A DNA stretch of 64,000 bases. Source: Halomonas sp. DQ26W (GTDB lineage: Bacteria > Pseudomonadota > Gammaproteobacteria > Pseudomonadales > Halomonadaceae). Within the stretch, counting starts at the first letter, position 1, and each line of letters starts with the position of its first letter. Below the pieces are notes generated by a model. The model did no database searches. It was not told where the DNA came from and saw only the letters and a program-made list of their open reading frames with translations. The position numbers were made by a program, and so were the translations under genes. Shown piece after piece: positions 1 through 10,300 of this stretch. The stretch covers positions 81,829 through 145,828 of the forward strand of contig NZ_QPKI01000007.1 in NCBI RefSeq assembly GCF_003339685.1, read 5' to 3'.

Positions 1-488
1 TGCTGCGAGGCGTGCTGCTCGATCTCACCATGACCGCAACACTCAATGATTCGCTGGCGATCGGTGGTCAGGTGCTGGAGAGGTTGGGGCGCGTCAATCG
101 GTTGCATAAGTCGCGTGTCGAGCAGGCCGGTTTCATGGTTCTTAAGTCGCCGGATATCCCGTCGCTGCTGATCGAAACAGGATTCATTTCCAATCCCGAC
201 GAGGAGCGCCGACTGCGTGACTCCAGTCATCAACAGCGCTTGGCAGAATCGATTTTCACCGGGTTACGCTCGCATTTTCAGAGCAACCCCCCGCCGGCCA
301 GCCTGCTGGCCTGGCAGAGGGACAACCATCGCAATCCCTCGGGCAACGAGTATCGTATCCAGCCGGGAGACACCCTGTCACAGATTGCGGCACGCCATGG
401 CGTGCCGGTGGGGCAGCTAAAGCAGGCCAACGAGCTCAACGGAGACGTAATTCGCGTTGGACAGGTGCTGAGGATCCCTCGCTCATGA
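1..488 (+). CDS. amiB: N-acetylmuramoyl-L-alanine amidase (AmiB/AmiC type), C-terminal part
   Basis: This is the 3' part of a periplasmic zinc amidase that cuts the stem peptide from septal peptidoglycan during daughter-cell separation. The reading frame is open to the left edge, so the start and the first zinc ligands lie outside the window. Visible are the Amidase_3 motifs [19 protein letters not shown] and the ETGFISN segment with the catalytic Glu. A single C-terminal LysM peptidoglycan-binding domain follows, starting near [13 protein letters not shown]. The TGA stop overlaps the mutL ATG as ATGA, which suggests translational coupling. The order amiB-mutL-miaA-hfq matches the classical enterobacterial cluster. 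AmiB rather than AmiC is inferred from this context. Confidence 0.93.
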   Translation, partial: LRGVLLDLTMTATLNDSLAIGGQVLERLGRVNRLHKSRVEQAGFMVLKSPDIPSLLIETGFISNPDEERRLRDSSHQQRLAESIFTGLRSHFQSNPPPASLLAWQRDNHRNPSGNEYRIQPGDTLSQIAARHGVPVGQLKQANELNGDVIRVGQVLRIPRS

Positions 489-2482
489 CAGTGACTGACG
501 AAATGGCTGACGAAACGCTCGAGGGGCGCCGCATACGGGTGCTCGATCCACGCCTGGCCAACCAGATCGCCGCTGGCGAAGTGGTAGAGCGTCCGGCGTC
601 GGTGGTCAAGGAGCTGGTCGAGAATGCCATCGATGCCGGCAGTCGACGGATCGAGGTGGAGCTCGAGGCGGGCGGTACCCGGCTGATTCGAGTGCGTGAC
701 GATGGCTGCGGTATCGGCGAGGAGGATCTGCCGCTGGCCCTGTCGCGTCATGCCACCAGCAAGATCGCGTCACTGGAAGATCTCGAGGGGGTAGCCAGCC
801 TGGGCTTTCGCGGCGAGGCGCTGGCCTCGATCAGCTCGGTATCGCGCCTGGAATTGATGGCCAACGTCGACGACGACCCCCGCAACGGCTGGCGCGTGGT
901 CGCCGAGGGCCGCCAGATGGAGCCGCGTGTCACGCCGGCACCGCATCCTCGAGGCACCTCCCTGACGGTTCGCGACCTGTTCTTCAATACGCCCGCGCGG
1001 CGCAAGTTCCTGCGTACCGAGAAGACCGAGTACGGCCACGTGGAGGAGGCGTTTCGTCGCCTGGCGCTGTCGCGTTTCGATATTGCCTGGGTCCTCAGGC
1101 ATAACCAGAAGACCGTGCATCAGTTGCCTGCCAGCCCGGATGCGGCGGCTCGCGAGCGGCGTATCAGTGCATTGCTCGGCAAGGGCTTTCTCGACAACGC
1201 TCTGCACCTGGATCTCGAGGCCGGCAGCCTCAGGCTATGGGGATGGGTCGGCTTGCCTACCCATTCCCGGGCCCAGGCCGATCAGCAGTATTTCTTCGTC
1301 AACGGCCGGGTGGTGCGCGACCGCCTGGTGGCCCACGCCATACGCCAGGCCTATCGGGACGTACTGTTTCATGGCCGCCATCCCGTGTTCGTGCTCTATC
1401 TCGAGGTCGACCCCACGGTGGTGGACGTCAATGTTCATCCCACCAAGCATGAAGTGCGTTTCCGCGACGGCCGCATGGTGCATGATTTCCTCTTCTCGAG
1501 CCTGCATCGGGCCCTGGCCGAGGCGCGCCCCGGCGAGCAGGGCGATCGTGCCGCCGACGTGGCCGAGGGCATGTCGGCAAGCGACGAGGTTGGCCAGAGT
1601 GGACATGAAATCCGTGAAATCGGCGGGCGCTGGCAACAGCAGCCCATGGCCCTGCACGCTCAGCCCGGTGGCGGTGGCGAGCGGGTGACGCCGGATCGCG
1701 TGCGGGCCTTCATGAACGGCTATCGGGCGCTGCATCCGGAACATGAGACGAGCCTGCTCACCCCTCAGCCTGCCGCGCCGGGTGCCGGTGGCAGCGCGGC
1801 CTTGGCCGAGCGCCAGCCTGAGGTTGGCCAAACCGGGGCCCAGCCAGTGCGCTCCACGATGCCCGGGGAGGATGCCACCCGTGCGCCACCGCTGGGCTAC
1901 GCCATTGCCCAGCTGCATGGTGTCTATATCCTCTCCGAGACGGAGCGTGGTCTGATGATCGTGGATATGCATGCCGCCCATGAGCGCATCGTCTATGAGC
2001 GCATGAAGCTTCAGGTGCATGGTGATGCAGAGGGTGAAGGGCGCTTGCAGGCTCAGCCGCTGCTGGTGCCGGTGTCGCTGGCGGCCAGTGCCGCGGAAGT
2101 CGCCACCGCCGAGGCCGAGCGCGACGCCTTCGCCCGATTGGGCGTTGAGCTCGACGTGGCCGGTCCCGAGACCCTGCTGATACGTCAGCTACCGGCGCTG
2201 CTGGTGGATGCCGATGTTGAGCCGCTGATCCGCGACATGCTTGGCGACCTGGAGCGCTACGGCCGTTCAGATCGGCTGGAGGCGCACGTCAACGAGTTGT
2301 TGGCCACCATGGCCTGCCATGGCAGCGTGCGAGCCAACCGGCGGCTGACGATCGCAGAAATGAACGCCTTGCTGCGCGACATGGAGCGCACTGAACGCAG
2401 TGGCCAGTGCAACCACGGCCGTCCCACCTGGACCGAGATGTCCCTCAAGGAACTGGACCGGCTCTTTATGAGAGGACAGTAG
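485..2482 (+). CDS. mutL: DNA mismatch repair protein MutL
   Basis: MutL links mismatch recognition by MutS to strand incision and excision. The 665-residue product has the GHKL ATPase motifs ENAIDAG (46-52), DDGCGI (72-77) and GFRGEAL (107-113), then a low-complexity linker near 350-440 and a C-terminal dimerisation domain. Residues from about 494 read [12 protein letters not shown]. This matches the metal-binding endonuclease motif of MutL proteins from bacteria without MutH, and a CNHGRPT segment near the C-terminus fits the same class. The protein is therefore probably a nicking endonuclease, unlike E. coli MutL. It is translationally coupled to amiB; miaA follows after about 70 bp. Confidence 0.97.
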   Translation: MTVTDEMADETLEGRRIRVLDPRLANQIAAGEVVERPASVVKELVENAIDAGSRRIEVELEAGGTRLIRVRDDGCGIGEEDLPLALSRHATSKIASLEDLEGVASLGFRGEALASISSVSRLELMANVDDDPRNGWRVVAEGRQMEPRVTPAPHPRGTSLTVRDLFFNTPARRKFLRTEKTEYGHVEEAFRRLALSRFDIAWVLRHNQKTVHQLPASPDAAARERRISALLGKGFLDNALHLDLEAGSLRLWGWVGLPTHSRAQADQQYFFVNGRVVRDRLVAHAIRQAYRDVLFHGRHPVFVLYLEVDPTVVDVNVHPTKHEVRFRDGRMVHDFLFSSLHRALAEARPGEQGDRAADVAEGMSASDEVGQSGHEIREIGGRWQQQPMALHAQPGGGGERVTPDRVRAFMNGYRALHPEHETSLLTPQPAAPGAGGSAALAERQPEVGQTGAQPVRSTMPGEDATRAPPLGYAIAQLHGVYILSETERGLMIVDMHAAHERIVYERMKLQVHGDAEGEGRLQAQPLLVPVSLAASAAEVATAEAERDAFARLGVELDVAGPETLLIRQLPALLVDADVEPLIRDMLGDLERYGRSDRLEAHVNELLATMACHGSVRANRRLTIAEMNALLRDMERTERSGQCNHGRPTWTEMSLKELDRLFMRGQ

Positions 2483-2554
2483 CAAACGTTAGGTTCATCG
2501 CATTTTGGCGAGAAGCGCCGGCTCAGCTTCTCTGCTCCAAGCCCGAGACATTTG

Positions 2555-3505
2555 ATGCCAGATACCCGCCCCCCCGCCATCCTTCTGATGGGTCCCACCG
2601 CCGCCGGCAAGACCGATCTGGCCATGGCACTTCATGAGCGGCTCGAGTGTGACCTGGTCAGCATGGATTCGGCCATGGTCTACCGCGGCATGGATATCGG
2701 CAGCGCCAAGCCCTCGCCCCAGGAGCTTGCCCGGGCGCCGCACCGCCTGATCGACATTCGTGACCCGGTCGAGCCCTATTCGGCGGCGGATTTCCGCGAT
2801 GACGCTTTGCGCGAGATGCGACATACCACCACAGCAGGCCGGGTGCCGCTGCTGGTGGGCGGCACCATGATGTATGCCAAGCGCCTGCTCGAGGGCGTCG
2901 CCAACCTGCCGCCGGCCGATCCGGTGATACGCGCTGAACTGCAGCGTGAGGTCGAGCGGCACGGGCTTGCCGCCATGCACGCGGCACTGGCACGTATTGA
3001 CCCGGTGTCCGCGCAGCGCATTCATCCCAACGATCCACAGCGTCTGATGCGGGCCATGGAAGTCTATCGTGCCACCAGCCTGACACTTACCGAACTCTGG
3101 CAGCGGCAACGTTCTGAAACCTTCCCGTGGAACGTGTTGTCGATAGGAATCACGCCGCTTGACCGTCGTATCTTGCACGAGCGTATTGCCGTACGTTTCG
3201 ATGCCATGCTTGAGGCCGGCTTGATCGAGGAAGTGATGGCGCTTCGCGCCCGTGGCGATCTTCACCCCGAGCTGCCCTCCATGAAGAGTGTGGGTTATCG
3301 TCAGGTATGGGACTATCTCGATGGTAAGCTCGATGGCGAGGGGGATATCGAGCAGCTGCGCCATCGCACCGTCGTTGCGACTCGGCAGCTGGCAAAGCGT
3401 CAATTGACCTGGTTACGCGGCTGGCCGGGACTACACTGGGTCGATGCCCAGGGTAACGATGCATTGGGTGAGGTCCTGAAACTCGTGCGCGAAATCGGCT
3501 CTTAG
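2555..3505 (+). CDS. miaA: tRNA dimethylallyltransferase MiaA
   Basis: MiaA transfers a dimethylallyl group to N6 of A37 in tRNAs that read UNN codons, the first step toward ms2i6A. The second step, by MiaB, is encoded at 48701-50044. The 316-residue protein has a P-loop GPTAAGKT at residues 13-20, followed by the [17 protein letters not shown] substrate-binding segment and the SVGYRQVW motif near the C-terminus. The ATG at 2555 is preferred over the in-frame TTG one codon upstream because it gives the usual short N-terminus. It lies between mutL and hfq as in E. coli. Confidence 0.97.
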   Translation: MPDTRPPAILLMGPTAAGKTDLAMALHERLECDLVSMDSAMVYRGMDIGSAKPSPQELARAPHRLIDIRDPVEPYSAADFRDDALREMRHTTTAGRVPLLVGGTMMYAKRLLEGVANLPPADPVIRAELQREVERHGLAAMHAALARIDPVSAQRIHPNDPQRLMRAMEVYRATSLTLTELWQRQRSETFPWNVLSIGITPLDRRILHERIAVRFDAMLEAGLIEEVMALRARGDLHPELPSMKSVGYRQVWDYLDGKLDGEGDIEQLRHRTVVATRQLAKRQLTWLRGWPGLHWVDAQGNDALGEVLKLVREIGS

Positions 3506-3594
3506 CGTAAGATGTTGGCTTCGAGTGGCCGGGTGACCAGCCGAGCAAGAACACAACTTCCACCCCTCATGAGAACGTTTTAGGGAGAGGTAGC

Positions 3595-3846
3595 ATGTCC
3601 AAAGGGCAATCCCTTCAAGACCCGTACCTGAATATCCTGCGCAAGGAGCGCATTCCGGTGTCGATTTTCCTGGTCAACGGCATCAAGCTGCAGGGGCAGA
3701 TCGAGTCTTTCGATCAGTTCGTCATTCTGCTGCGCAATACCGTCAGCCAGATGGTGTACAAGCATGCCATTTCCACGGTGGTGCCATCGCGCAATGTGCG
3801 CCTGCCGCCGCAGGATCCTGCGGCTCCGCCGGAAAGCAACGTGTGA
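3595..3846 (+). CDS. hfq: RNA chaperone Hfq
   Basis: Hfq is a hexameric Sm-like protein that pairs small regulatory RNAs with mRNAs. The 83-residue product shows the conserved N-terminus ([19 protein letters not shown]), the Sm1 segment and the Sm2 motif YKHAIST. It ends in a short Pro-rich tail, so the disordered C-terminus is shorter than the 102-residue E. coli protein. A GGGAGAGG ribosome-binding site precedes the ATG. The stop codon region also supplies the Shine-Dalgarno sequence of hflX. Confidence 0.98.
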   Translation: MSKGQSLQDPYLNILRKERIPVSIFLVNGIKLQGQIESFDQFVILLRNTVSQMVYKHAISTVVPSRNVRLPPQDPAAPPESNV

Positions 3847-3855
3847 GGATATTGT

Positions 3856-5178
3856 TTGTTTTTTGAACGTCCCGATGCCGGCGAAACGGCAGTACTGGTT
3901 CATGTGGACTTTCAGGATGAGCGCGAACGCGAGGATCCGGGTGAGTTTCTGGAACTTGTGCGTTCCGCGGGGGCCGAGCCGGCCACTCTGCTGAGTGGTA
4001 GCCGGCATCGGCCCGATTCGCGTACCTTCATTGGTAGCGGTAAGGTTGAGGAGCTGCGTGAAACGCTGAGTATGCACGGCGCGGAACTGGTGATCTTCAA
4101 CCATGCCCTGAGTCCTTCGCAGGAGCGCAACCTCGAGCAGGTGCTCAAGTGCCGTGTGCTTGACCGTACGGGGCTCATCCTCGATATCTTCGCCCAACGG
4201 GCGCGTACCCATGAGGGCAAGTTGCAGGTCGAGCTGGCTCAACTAGAGTACATGTCCACGCGTTTGATTCGAGGCTGGACTCACCTGGAGCGACAGAAGG
4301 GCGGTATCGGCCTGCGTGGCCCCGGTGAGACCCAGCTGGAGACCGACCGGCGCCTGTTGAGGGCGCGCATCAAGGCGATTCACAAGCGACTCGACAAGGT
4401 GCGCAGTCAGCGCGCCCAGAATCGACGTGCCCGAGCCCGGGCCGAGATACCCAGCGTTTCTCTGGTCGGCTACACCAACGCCGGCAAGTCGACGCTGTTC
4501 AATGCGTTGACCGAATCCAAGGTCTATACGGCCGATCAGCTGTTCGCTACCCTCGACCCGACGCTGAGACGCCTGGAAATCGGCGATGTGGGTCCCGTGG
4601 TATTGGCCGATACCGTCGGTTTCATCCGTCACCTGCCGCACAAGTTGGTGGAGGCGTTTCAGGCCACCCTTCAAGAGGCCGCCGAAGCCGCATTGCTTGT
4701 GCATGTCATCGATGCCGCGGACCCTGATCGCGAGCGCAATATCGCCGAGGTCGAGGGAGTGCTGAATGAAATTGGTGCCTTGGATGTGCCGATACTCAAG
4801 GTGATGAACAAGATCGATCTGCTCGACAGCGCGCCACGAATCGAGCGTGACGGCCAGGGCCGGCCTGAGGTGGTCTGGCTTTCGGCAAAGGAGAACCGGG
4901 GGCTCGAGTTGTTGGAGGAGGCGCTTTCTGAGTGTCTCGCCGATGACGTAATCGATTTTTCCCTGACCCTTTCGCCGGAACAGGGCCGGTTGCGGGCGGG
5001 CTTGCACGAGCTGGGCGCCGTCAGGGAAGAGCATTTCGAGGAACCAGAAGGCAAAGTGGGGCTCAAAGTGCGGCTTCCTAGGCGCGACTTTCTGCAGTTG
5101 ATGGCACGGCTGGATGAACGGGCCGAGGATTACTTGCCTTCCGAGCTGTGTGAACGTCCGGTATGGGAGGGTAGATAG
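3856..5178 (+). CDS. hflX: Ribosome-splitting GTPase HflX
   Basis: HflX is a translational GTPase of the Obg/HflX family that binds 50S subunits and splits stalled ribosomes, especially under heat stress. The 440-residue protein has an N-terminal HflX domain, a helical Arg-rich linker, and a G domain with G1 GYTNAGKST (about 205-213), DTVGF (252) and NKID (318-321). The start codon is TTG: MFFERPDAGE is the conserved family N-terminus, and the GAGGA at the hfq stop is correctly spaced. It is co-directional with hfq with a 9-bp gap, so co-transcription is very likely. Confidence 0.96.
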   Translation: MFFERPDAGETAVLVHVDFQDEREREDPGEFLELVRSAGAEPATLLSGSRHRPDSRTFIGSGKVEELRETLSMHGAELVIFNHALSPSQERNLEQVLKCRVLDRTGLILDIFAQRARTHEGKLQVELAQLEYMSTRLIRGWTHLERQKGGIGLRGPGETQLETDRRLLRARIKAIHKRLDKVRSQRAQNRRARARAEIPSVSLVGYTNAGKSTLFNALTESKVYTADQLFATLDPTLRRLEIGDVGPVVLADTVGFIRHLPHKLVEAFQATLQEAAEAALLVHVIDAADPDRERNIAEVEGVLNEIGALDVPILKVMNKIDLLDSAPRIERDGQGRPEVVWLSAKENRGLELLEEALSECLADDVIDFSLTLSPEQGRLRAGLHELGAVREEHFEEPEGKVGLKVRLPRRDFLQLMARLDERAEDYLPSELCERPVWEGR

Positions 5179-5319
5179 CCTCAGGCTGTCTGGCCGAAAG
5201 GGTCGGCTTCCCTATAACAGAATAGCCAGGCGCCGTTGGCGCCAACGACAGGATGGCAACCGACTCTCCCACCGACCAATCAATGGTGGCGGGGAGGCAA
5301 CGCAGAGTGGAGACGACAT

Positions 5320-6549
5320 ATGGCTTGGAATGAGCCTGGTGGCGGTGGCAACCAGAATGACCCCTGGAGCGGAGGGGGCCGACGCGGCGGTGGTAATGGC
5401 GGCGGTAACCGTGGCGGTAATCAGGGGCCACCCGACCTCGATGAAGCCCTGAAGAAATTTCAGGACAAGCTCAACAACATGCTGGGTGGCCGCGGGGGCA
5501 AGGGTGGCGGTGGCCGTGGTGGCAAGGGAGGCGGCGGCAAGCCACGCAATACGCTTGCTTTGCCCGGCCTGTTGCTGGTCATTGCCCTGGCGATCTGGGG
5601 GGCCTCGGGCTTCTACCTGGTCGACCAGGCAGAGCGTGGTGTCGTGCTGCGCTTCGGCAAGTTCCAGGACGTGGTCACGCCCGGCCTTCACTGGAACCCG
5701 CCTCTGATCGATGATGTGCGCATGGTCAACGTGACCCGGGTTCGCTCGCTGACTCAGTCTCAGGCGATGCTGACCCGAGACGAGAATATTGTCGAGGTCG
5801 AGATCTCGGCCCAGTACCAGGTCAATAACCCGCGCGATTTCGTGCTCAACGTGCGCAACCCCCAGCTTTCTATCGAGAATGCGCTGGATTCCGCACTGCG
5901 TCACGTGGTCGGTGGCACCGACATGATCGAGATCCTCACTTCCGGGCGTGAAATTCTCGGTAGCTCCGTCGCCAGCCGCCTGCAGAGCTATCTGGACAGC
6001 TACGGCACCGGTATTCGTCTGCAGACCATCAACATCGAGTCCACCTCGGCGCCGGGCCCGGTCATCGACGCCTTCGATGACGTCATCAGGGCGCGCGAGG
6101 ATCGTCAGCGGACCATCAACGAGGGCATGGCTTACGCCAATGCCATCATTCCTGCCGCTCAGGGTCAGGCGCAGCGCCTGGTTGAGCAGGGTCAGGGTTA
6201 TCGAGAGTCGGTGGTAGCCGAGGCCCAGGGTCAGGCAAACCGCTTCAATGCACTGCTGGTACAGTACCGCAATGCACCGGACATCATGCGTGAGCGCCTC
6301 TACCTGGATGCCATCGCCGAGGTCTTCGGCGAGACGCCGAAGGTGCTGATCGACGTCAGCGACGAGACACCATTGATGTATCTGCCCCTCGACCAGCGAC
6401 CCGGCGGCACCCGCAGCGGCGAGGGTGATGGCGACCGTGCTCGTGGCGAGAGCGGCGAACTGGATCCGCGTGTCCTCGAGCGGCTCCGTACCACCTCCTC
6501 CTCGCAGGGCGGTGGCAGCAACAGTGGTATCCGCAGGGAGGGCCGCTAA
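5320..6549 (+). CDS. hflK: FtsH-protease modulator HflK
   Basis: HflK is an SPFH/band-7 membrane protein that assembles with HflC into a large periplasmic cage around FtsH and limits its proteolysis. The 409-residue product begins MAWNEPGGGG, as in other HflK proteins, which fixes the ATG at 5320 behind a GGAGA site. The first 70 residues are very Gly-rich, a transmembrane helix spans about 77-101, and the SPFH domain follows with QAERGVVLRFGK. The C-terminal tail is Ser/Gly-rich. The stop abuts the hflC start directly. Confidence 0.96.
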   Translation: MAWNEPGGGGNQNDPWSGGGRRGGGNGGGNRGGNQGPPDLDEALKKFQDKLNNMLGGRGGKGGGGRGGKGGGGKPRNTLALPGLLLVIALAIWGASGFYLVDQAERGVVLRFGKFQDVVTPGLHWNPPLIDDVRMVNVTRVRSLTQSQAMLTRDENIVEVEISAQYQVNNPRDFVLNVRNPQLSIENALDSALRHVVGGTDMIEILTSGREILGSSVASRLQSYLDSYGTGIRLQTINIESTSAPGPVIDAFDDVIRAREDRQRTINEGMAYANAIIPAAQGQAQRLVEQGQGYRESVVAEAQGQANRFNALLVQYRNAPDIMRERLYLDAIAEVFGETPKVLIDVSDETPLMYLPLDQRPGGTRSGEGDGDRARGESGELDPRVLERLRTTSSSQGGGSNSGIRREGR

Positions 6550-7434
6550 ATGATCAATAATCGTTCACTGATTATCGTGGGAACCCTGGCTGCCGCTGCC
6601 TGGCTTGCCAGCAACAGCCTCTATGTGGTCGACGAGACCGAGCGTGCCGTCAAGCTGCGCTTCGGTGAGGTAATCGAGGAGAACATCCAGCCGGGCCTGC
6701 ACTTCAAAGTGCCGATCACCCAGACTGTCCGCAAGTTCGATACGCGGGTGCTGACCCTGGATACCGATACCAGCCGCTACCTGACCCTCGAGCAGAAGGC
6801 GGTGATCGTCGACTCCTTCGTCAAGTGGCAGGTGGTCAACCCGACGCGTTACTACGAGGCGACAGCCGGCGACGAGCTGATGGCGATCCGCCTGATCCAG
6901 CCACGGGTCGACGAGAGCCTGCGTAACGAGTTCGGCCGTCTGGACCTTCAGCAGATCATTGCAGAGCGTCGCGATGATTTGATGATCCGGCCGACCGAGG
7001 ACCTCGATACGTTGATGCGCGATGAACTCGGGGTCTCGATTCTCGATATCCGCGTCAAGCGAATCGACCTGCCGGAAGACGTCTCGGCGGCGGTCTATGA
7101 CCGCATGCGCTCCGAGCGTGAGCGGGAGGCCCGCGAATGGCGTGCCCAAGGCCAGGAAGAGGCTGAGCGTATCCGTGCCAACGCTGACCGTCGTCGGCAG
7201 GTGCTTCTGGCGCAGGCCACCGAGCGTGCCGAAACGCTGCGTGGTGAAGGCGATGCCGAAGCGGCGGGGATCTTCTCCGAGGCCTACGGCCAGGATCAGG
7301 AGTTCTTCTCCTTCTGGCGCAGCCTCAACGCCTATCGGGATAGCTTCGACGGAGAAAAGGATATGCTGGTGCTGGATCCCTCCAGCGACTTCTTCCGCTA
7401 TCTCAAGTCGCCGTTTCCTGACCCGCAGGGCTGA
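6550..7434 (+). CDS. hflC: FtsH-protease modulator HflC
   Basis: HflC is the partner of HflK in the FtsH regulatory complex at the periplasmic face of the inner membrane. The 294-residue protein has an N-terminal signal-anchor helix (about residues 5-24), then an SPFH domain beginning VDETERAVKLRFGE and a coiled-coil region rich in Glu, Arg and Ala (about 180-235). It starts immediately after the hflK stop. A hairpin and a strong intrinsic terminator-like element lie downstream. Confidence 0.96.
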   Translation: MINNRSLIIVGTLAAAAWLASNSLYVVDETERAVKLRFGEVIEENIQPGLHFKVPITQTVRKFDTRVLTLDTDTSRYLTLEQKAVIVDSFVKWQVVNPTRYYEATAGDELMAIRLIQPRVDESLRNEFGRLDLQQIIAERRDDLMIRPTEDLDTLMRDELGVSILDIRVKRIDLPEDVSAAVYDRMRSEREREAREWRAQGQEEAERIRANADRRRQVLLAQATERAETLRGEGDAEAAGIFSEAYGQDQEFFSFWRSLNAYRDSFDGEKDMLVLDPSSDFFRYLKSPFPDPQG

Positions 7435-7439
7435 TGCAA

Positions 7440-7479
7440 AAGCGGCGAGAAGCAGCCTGTATGCTGCCTCCCGCCGCTT
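7440..7479 (+). terminator. Imperfect hairpin after hflC
   Basis: Two 17-nt arms (AAGCGGCG and GCAGC blocks, with CGCCGCTT on the far side) pair with two mismatches around a 6-7 nt loop, six bases after the hflC stop. No T-run follows, so this is either an mRNA 3'-stabilising hairpin or a weak terminator. Confidence 0.5.
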
Positions 7480-7510
7480 CCATGTGCCTCATGCAAGGCT
7501 TCCGGCGGGG

Positions 7511-7538
7511 TTCAACACACCGTCAAACGTGGTAGAAT
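7511..7538 (+). promoter_or_regulatory. Candidate promoter for hisZ-purA
   Basis: A TTCAAC -35-like hexamer, 16-nt spacer and TAGAAT -10 are present, the latter preceded by TG one base away (extended -10, 7530-7538). The predicted start site falls at the edge of the GC-rich hairpin and T-run at 7544-7567. The same TGN-TAGAAT pattern occurs before yajQ and rpe. Confidence 0.45.
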
Positions 7539-7543
7539 CCTTG

Positions 7544-7567
7544 AACCGGGCGTGGCCCGGTTTTTTT
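7544..7567 (+). terminator. Intrinsic terminator between hflC and hisZ
   Basis: AACCGGG and CCCGGTT arms flank a short CGTGG loop and run into seven T residues. It can end hflKC transcription. It also lies at about +1 of the candidate hisZ promoter, so it could act on that transcript as well. Confidence 0.75.
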
Positions 7568-7631
7568 GTGGGCATTCATTGCTAACGGAACTCCTTTCGC
7601 CCCGCTCCCAATCGTCTGCAGGATTGACAAC

Positions 7632-8807
7632 ATGACCATTGCTGACCGCTGGCTGCTGCCCGACGGCATGGACGAAGTGCTGCCGCCCCAGGCGAGCCGC
7701 ATGGAAGAGCTGCGCCGGGCGCTGCTCGATCTCTATCACTGCTGGGGTTACGATCAGGTAATGCCGCCACCGGTGGAGTTTCTCGACTCCCTGCTGACCG
7801 GCACGGGCACCGACCTCGATCTGCAGACCTTCAAGCTGACCGATCAACTGACCGGCCGAATGATGGGGGTCAGTGCCGACGTGACCCCCCAGGTGGCACG
7901 GATGGACGCTCACTCGATGCGACACCAGGGGCCAGCCAGGCTCTGTTACTGCACCAACGTGCTGCGCGCCAAGGCCGACCAGCATCAGGGTGGACGCAGC
8001 CCGGTGCAGGTCGGCGTCGAGCTGTTCGGTCATGCTGGCCTGGAGGCTGACCTGGAGATTCTGCTGCTGGCGTTGACCAGTCTCAGGGTGGCGGGCGCCG
8101 ACGAGATCCATTTGGCCCTCGGACATATCGGCATCTACCGCAGCCTGGTCGAGGCGGCCGAACTTGATCGCGATCAGGAGAGGGCGCTGTTTGAAGCACT
8201 CGAACTGAAGTCTCCCGGTGCCCTGTCGGAGCAGGTCGATTCCAGCGTGTCTGACCCGGCATTGGCGGCAATGCTCATGGCGCTGGGTGAGCTGCACGGC
8301 GGCCCGGAGGTGCTGGATGAGGCCGGCGATCGCTTTGCCGGCGCTCCGGTTGCCGTATCGGAGGCATTGGCTCAGTTGCGCGCGCTGCACCAAGGTGTGC
8401 TGGATGCCCACCCTCAGGTCGACCTCTATTTCGATCTTGCCGAGCTACGGGGCTACCGTTACCACACTGGCATGATGTTTGCGGCTTTCGTGCCCGGCTA
8501 TGGCCAGGCGCTGGCCAAGGGCGGGCGCTATGATGACACCGGAAGGGCCTTTGGCCGTGCGCGACCGGCGACCGGCTTTTCCATGGATCTAAAGCTGCTG
8601 GCCAGCCTGGTACAAAGCGAACCTGCCGGTGATGGCATCTGGGCACCGGCACGAGGAGAGGGTGCTGGCGAAGCCATCGCGGCGCTGCGCGAGCGAGGCG
8701 AGCGAGTGGTACAGGCCTTGCCGGGCCAGGTTACCGCTCCCGCTGCACATCGCTGCAGTCGACGGTTGGTATACAGCGATGGCCAATGGCAGATAGTGGC
8801 ACTCTAA
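7632..8807 (+). CDS. hisZ: ATP phosphoribosyltransferase regulatory subunit HisZ
   Basis: HisZ is a catalytically inactive paralogue of histidyl-tRNA synthetase. It combines with the short form of HisG to make the first enzyme of histidine synthesis and carries part of its feedback control. The 391-residue protein shows the class II synthetase-like start (WLLPDGMDEVLPPQA) and the GVSADVTPQVARMDA and GGRYDD segments. The ATG at 7632 follows an AGGA site. hisZ next to purA downstream of hflKC is the usual arrangement in Pseudomonas-like gammaproteobacteria. The presence of hisZ predicts a short-form hisG elsewhere in the genome. Confidence 0.93.
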   Translation: MTIADRWLLPDGMDEVLPPQASRMEELRRALLDLYHCWGYDQVMPPPVEFLDSLLTGTGTDLDLQTFKLTDQLTGRMMGVSADVTPQVARMDAHSMRHQGPARLCYCTNVLRAKADQHQGGRSPVQVGVELFGHAGLEADLEILLLALTSLRVAGADEIHLALGHIGIYRSLVEAAELDRDQERALFEALELKSPGALSEQVDSSVSDPALAAMLMALGELHGGPEVLDEAGDRFAGAPVAVSEALAQLRALHQGVLDAHPQVDLYFDLAELRGYRYHTGMMFAAFVPGYGQALAKGGRYDDTGRAFGRARPATGFSMDLKLLASLVQSEPAGDGIWAPARGEGAGEAIAALRERGERVVQALPGQVTAPAAHRCSRRLVYSDGQWQIVAL

Positions 8808-8812
8808 CTTGA

Positions 8813-10207
<1,395 letters not shown>

Positions 10208-10254
10208 CAGGGCTTCGTCGACACCGCAAGCGAATATAGATAATAGTGACATAG

Positions 10255-10290
10255 AAGCACAAGCCGGCTTGCGCCGGCTGGTGCTTTTTT
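10255..10290. terminator. Bidirectional terminator between purA and the RimK-like gene
   Basis: A long hairpin (AAGCAC, then AGCCGGC pairing with GCCGGCT and GTGCTT around a TTGC loop) runs into six T residues on the plus strand and begins with A residues that give a T-run on the minus strand. It lies between convergent genes. Confidence 0.85.
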
Positions 10291-10300
10291 AGTGCTCAGT

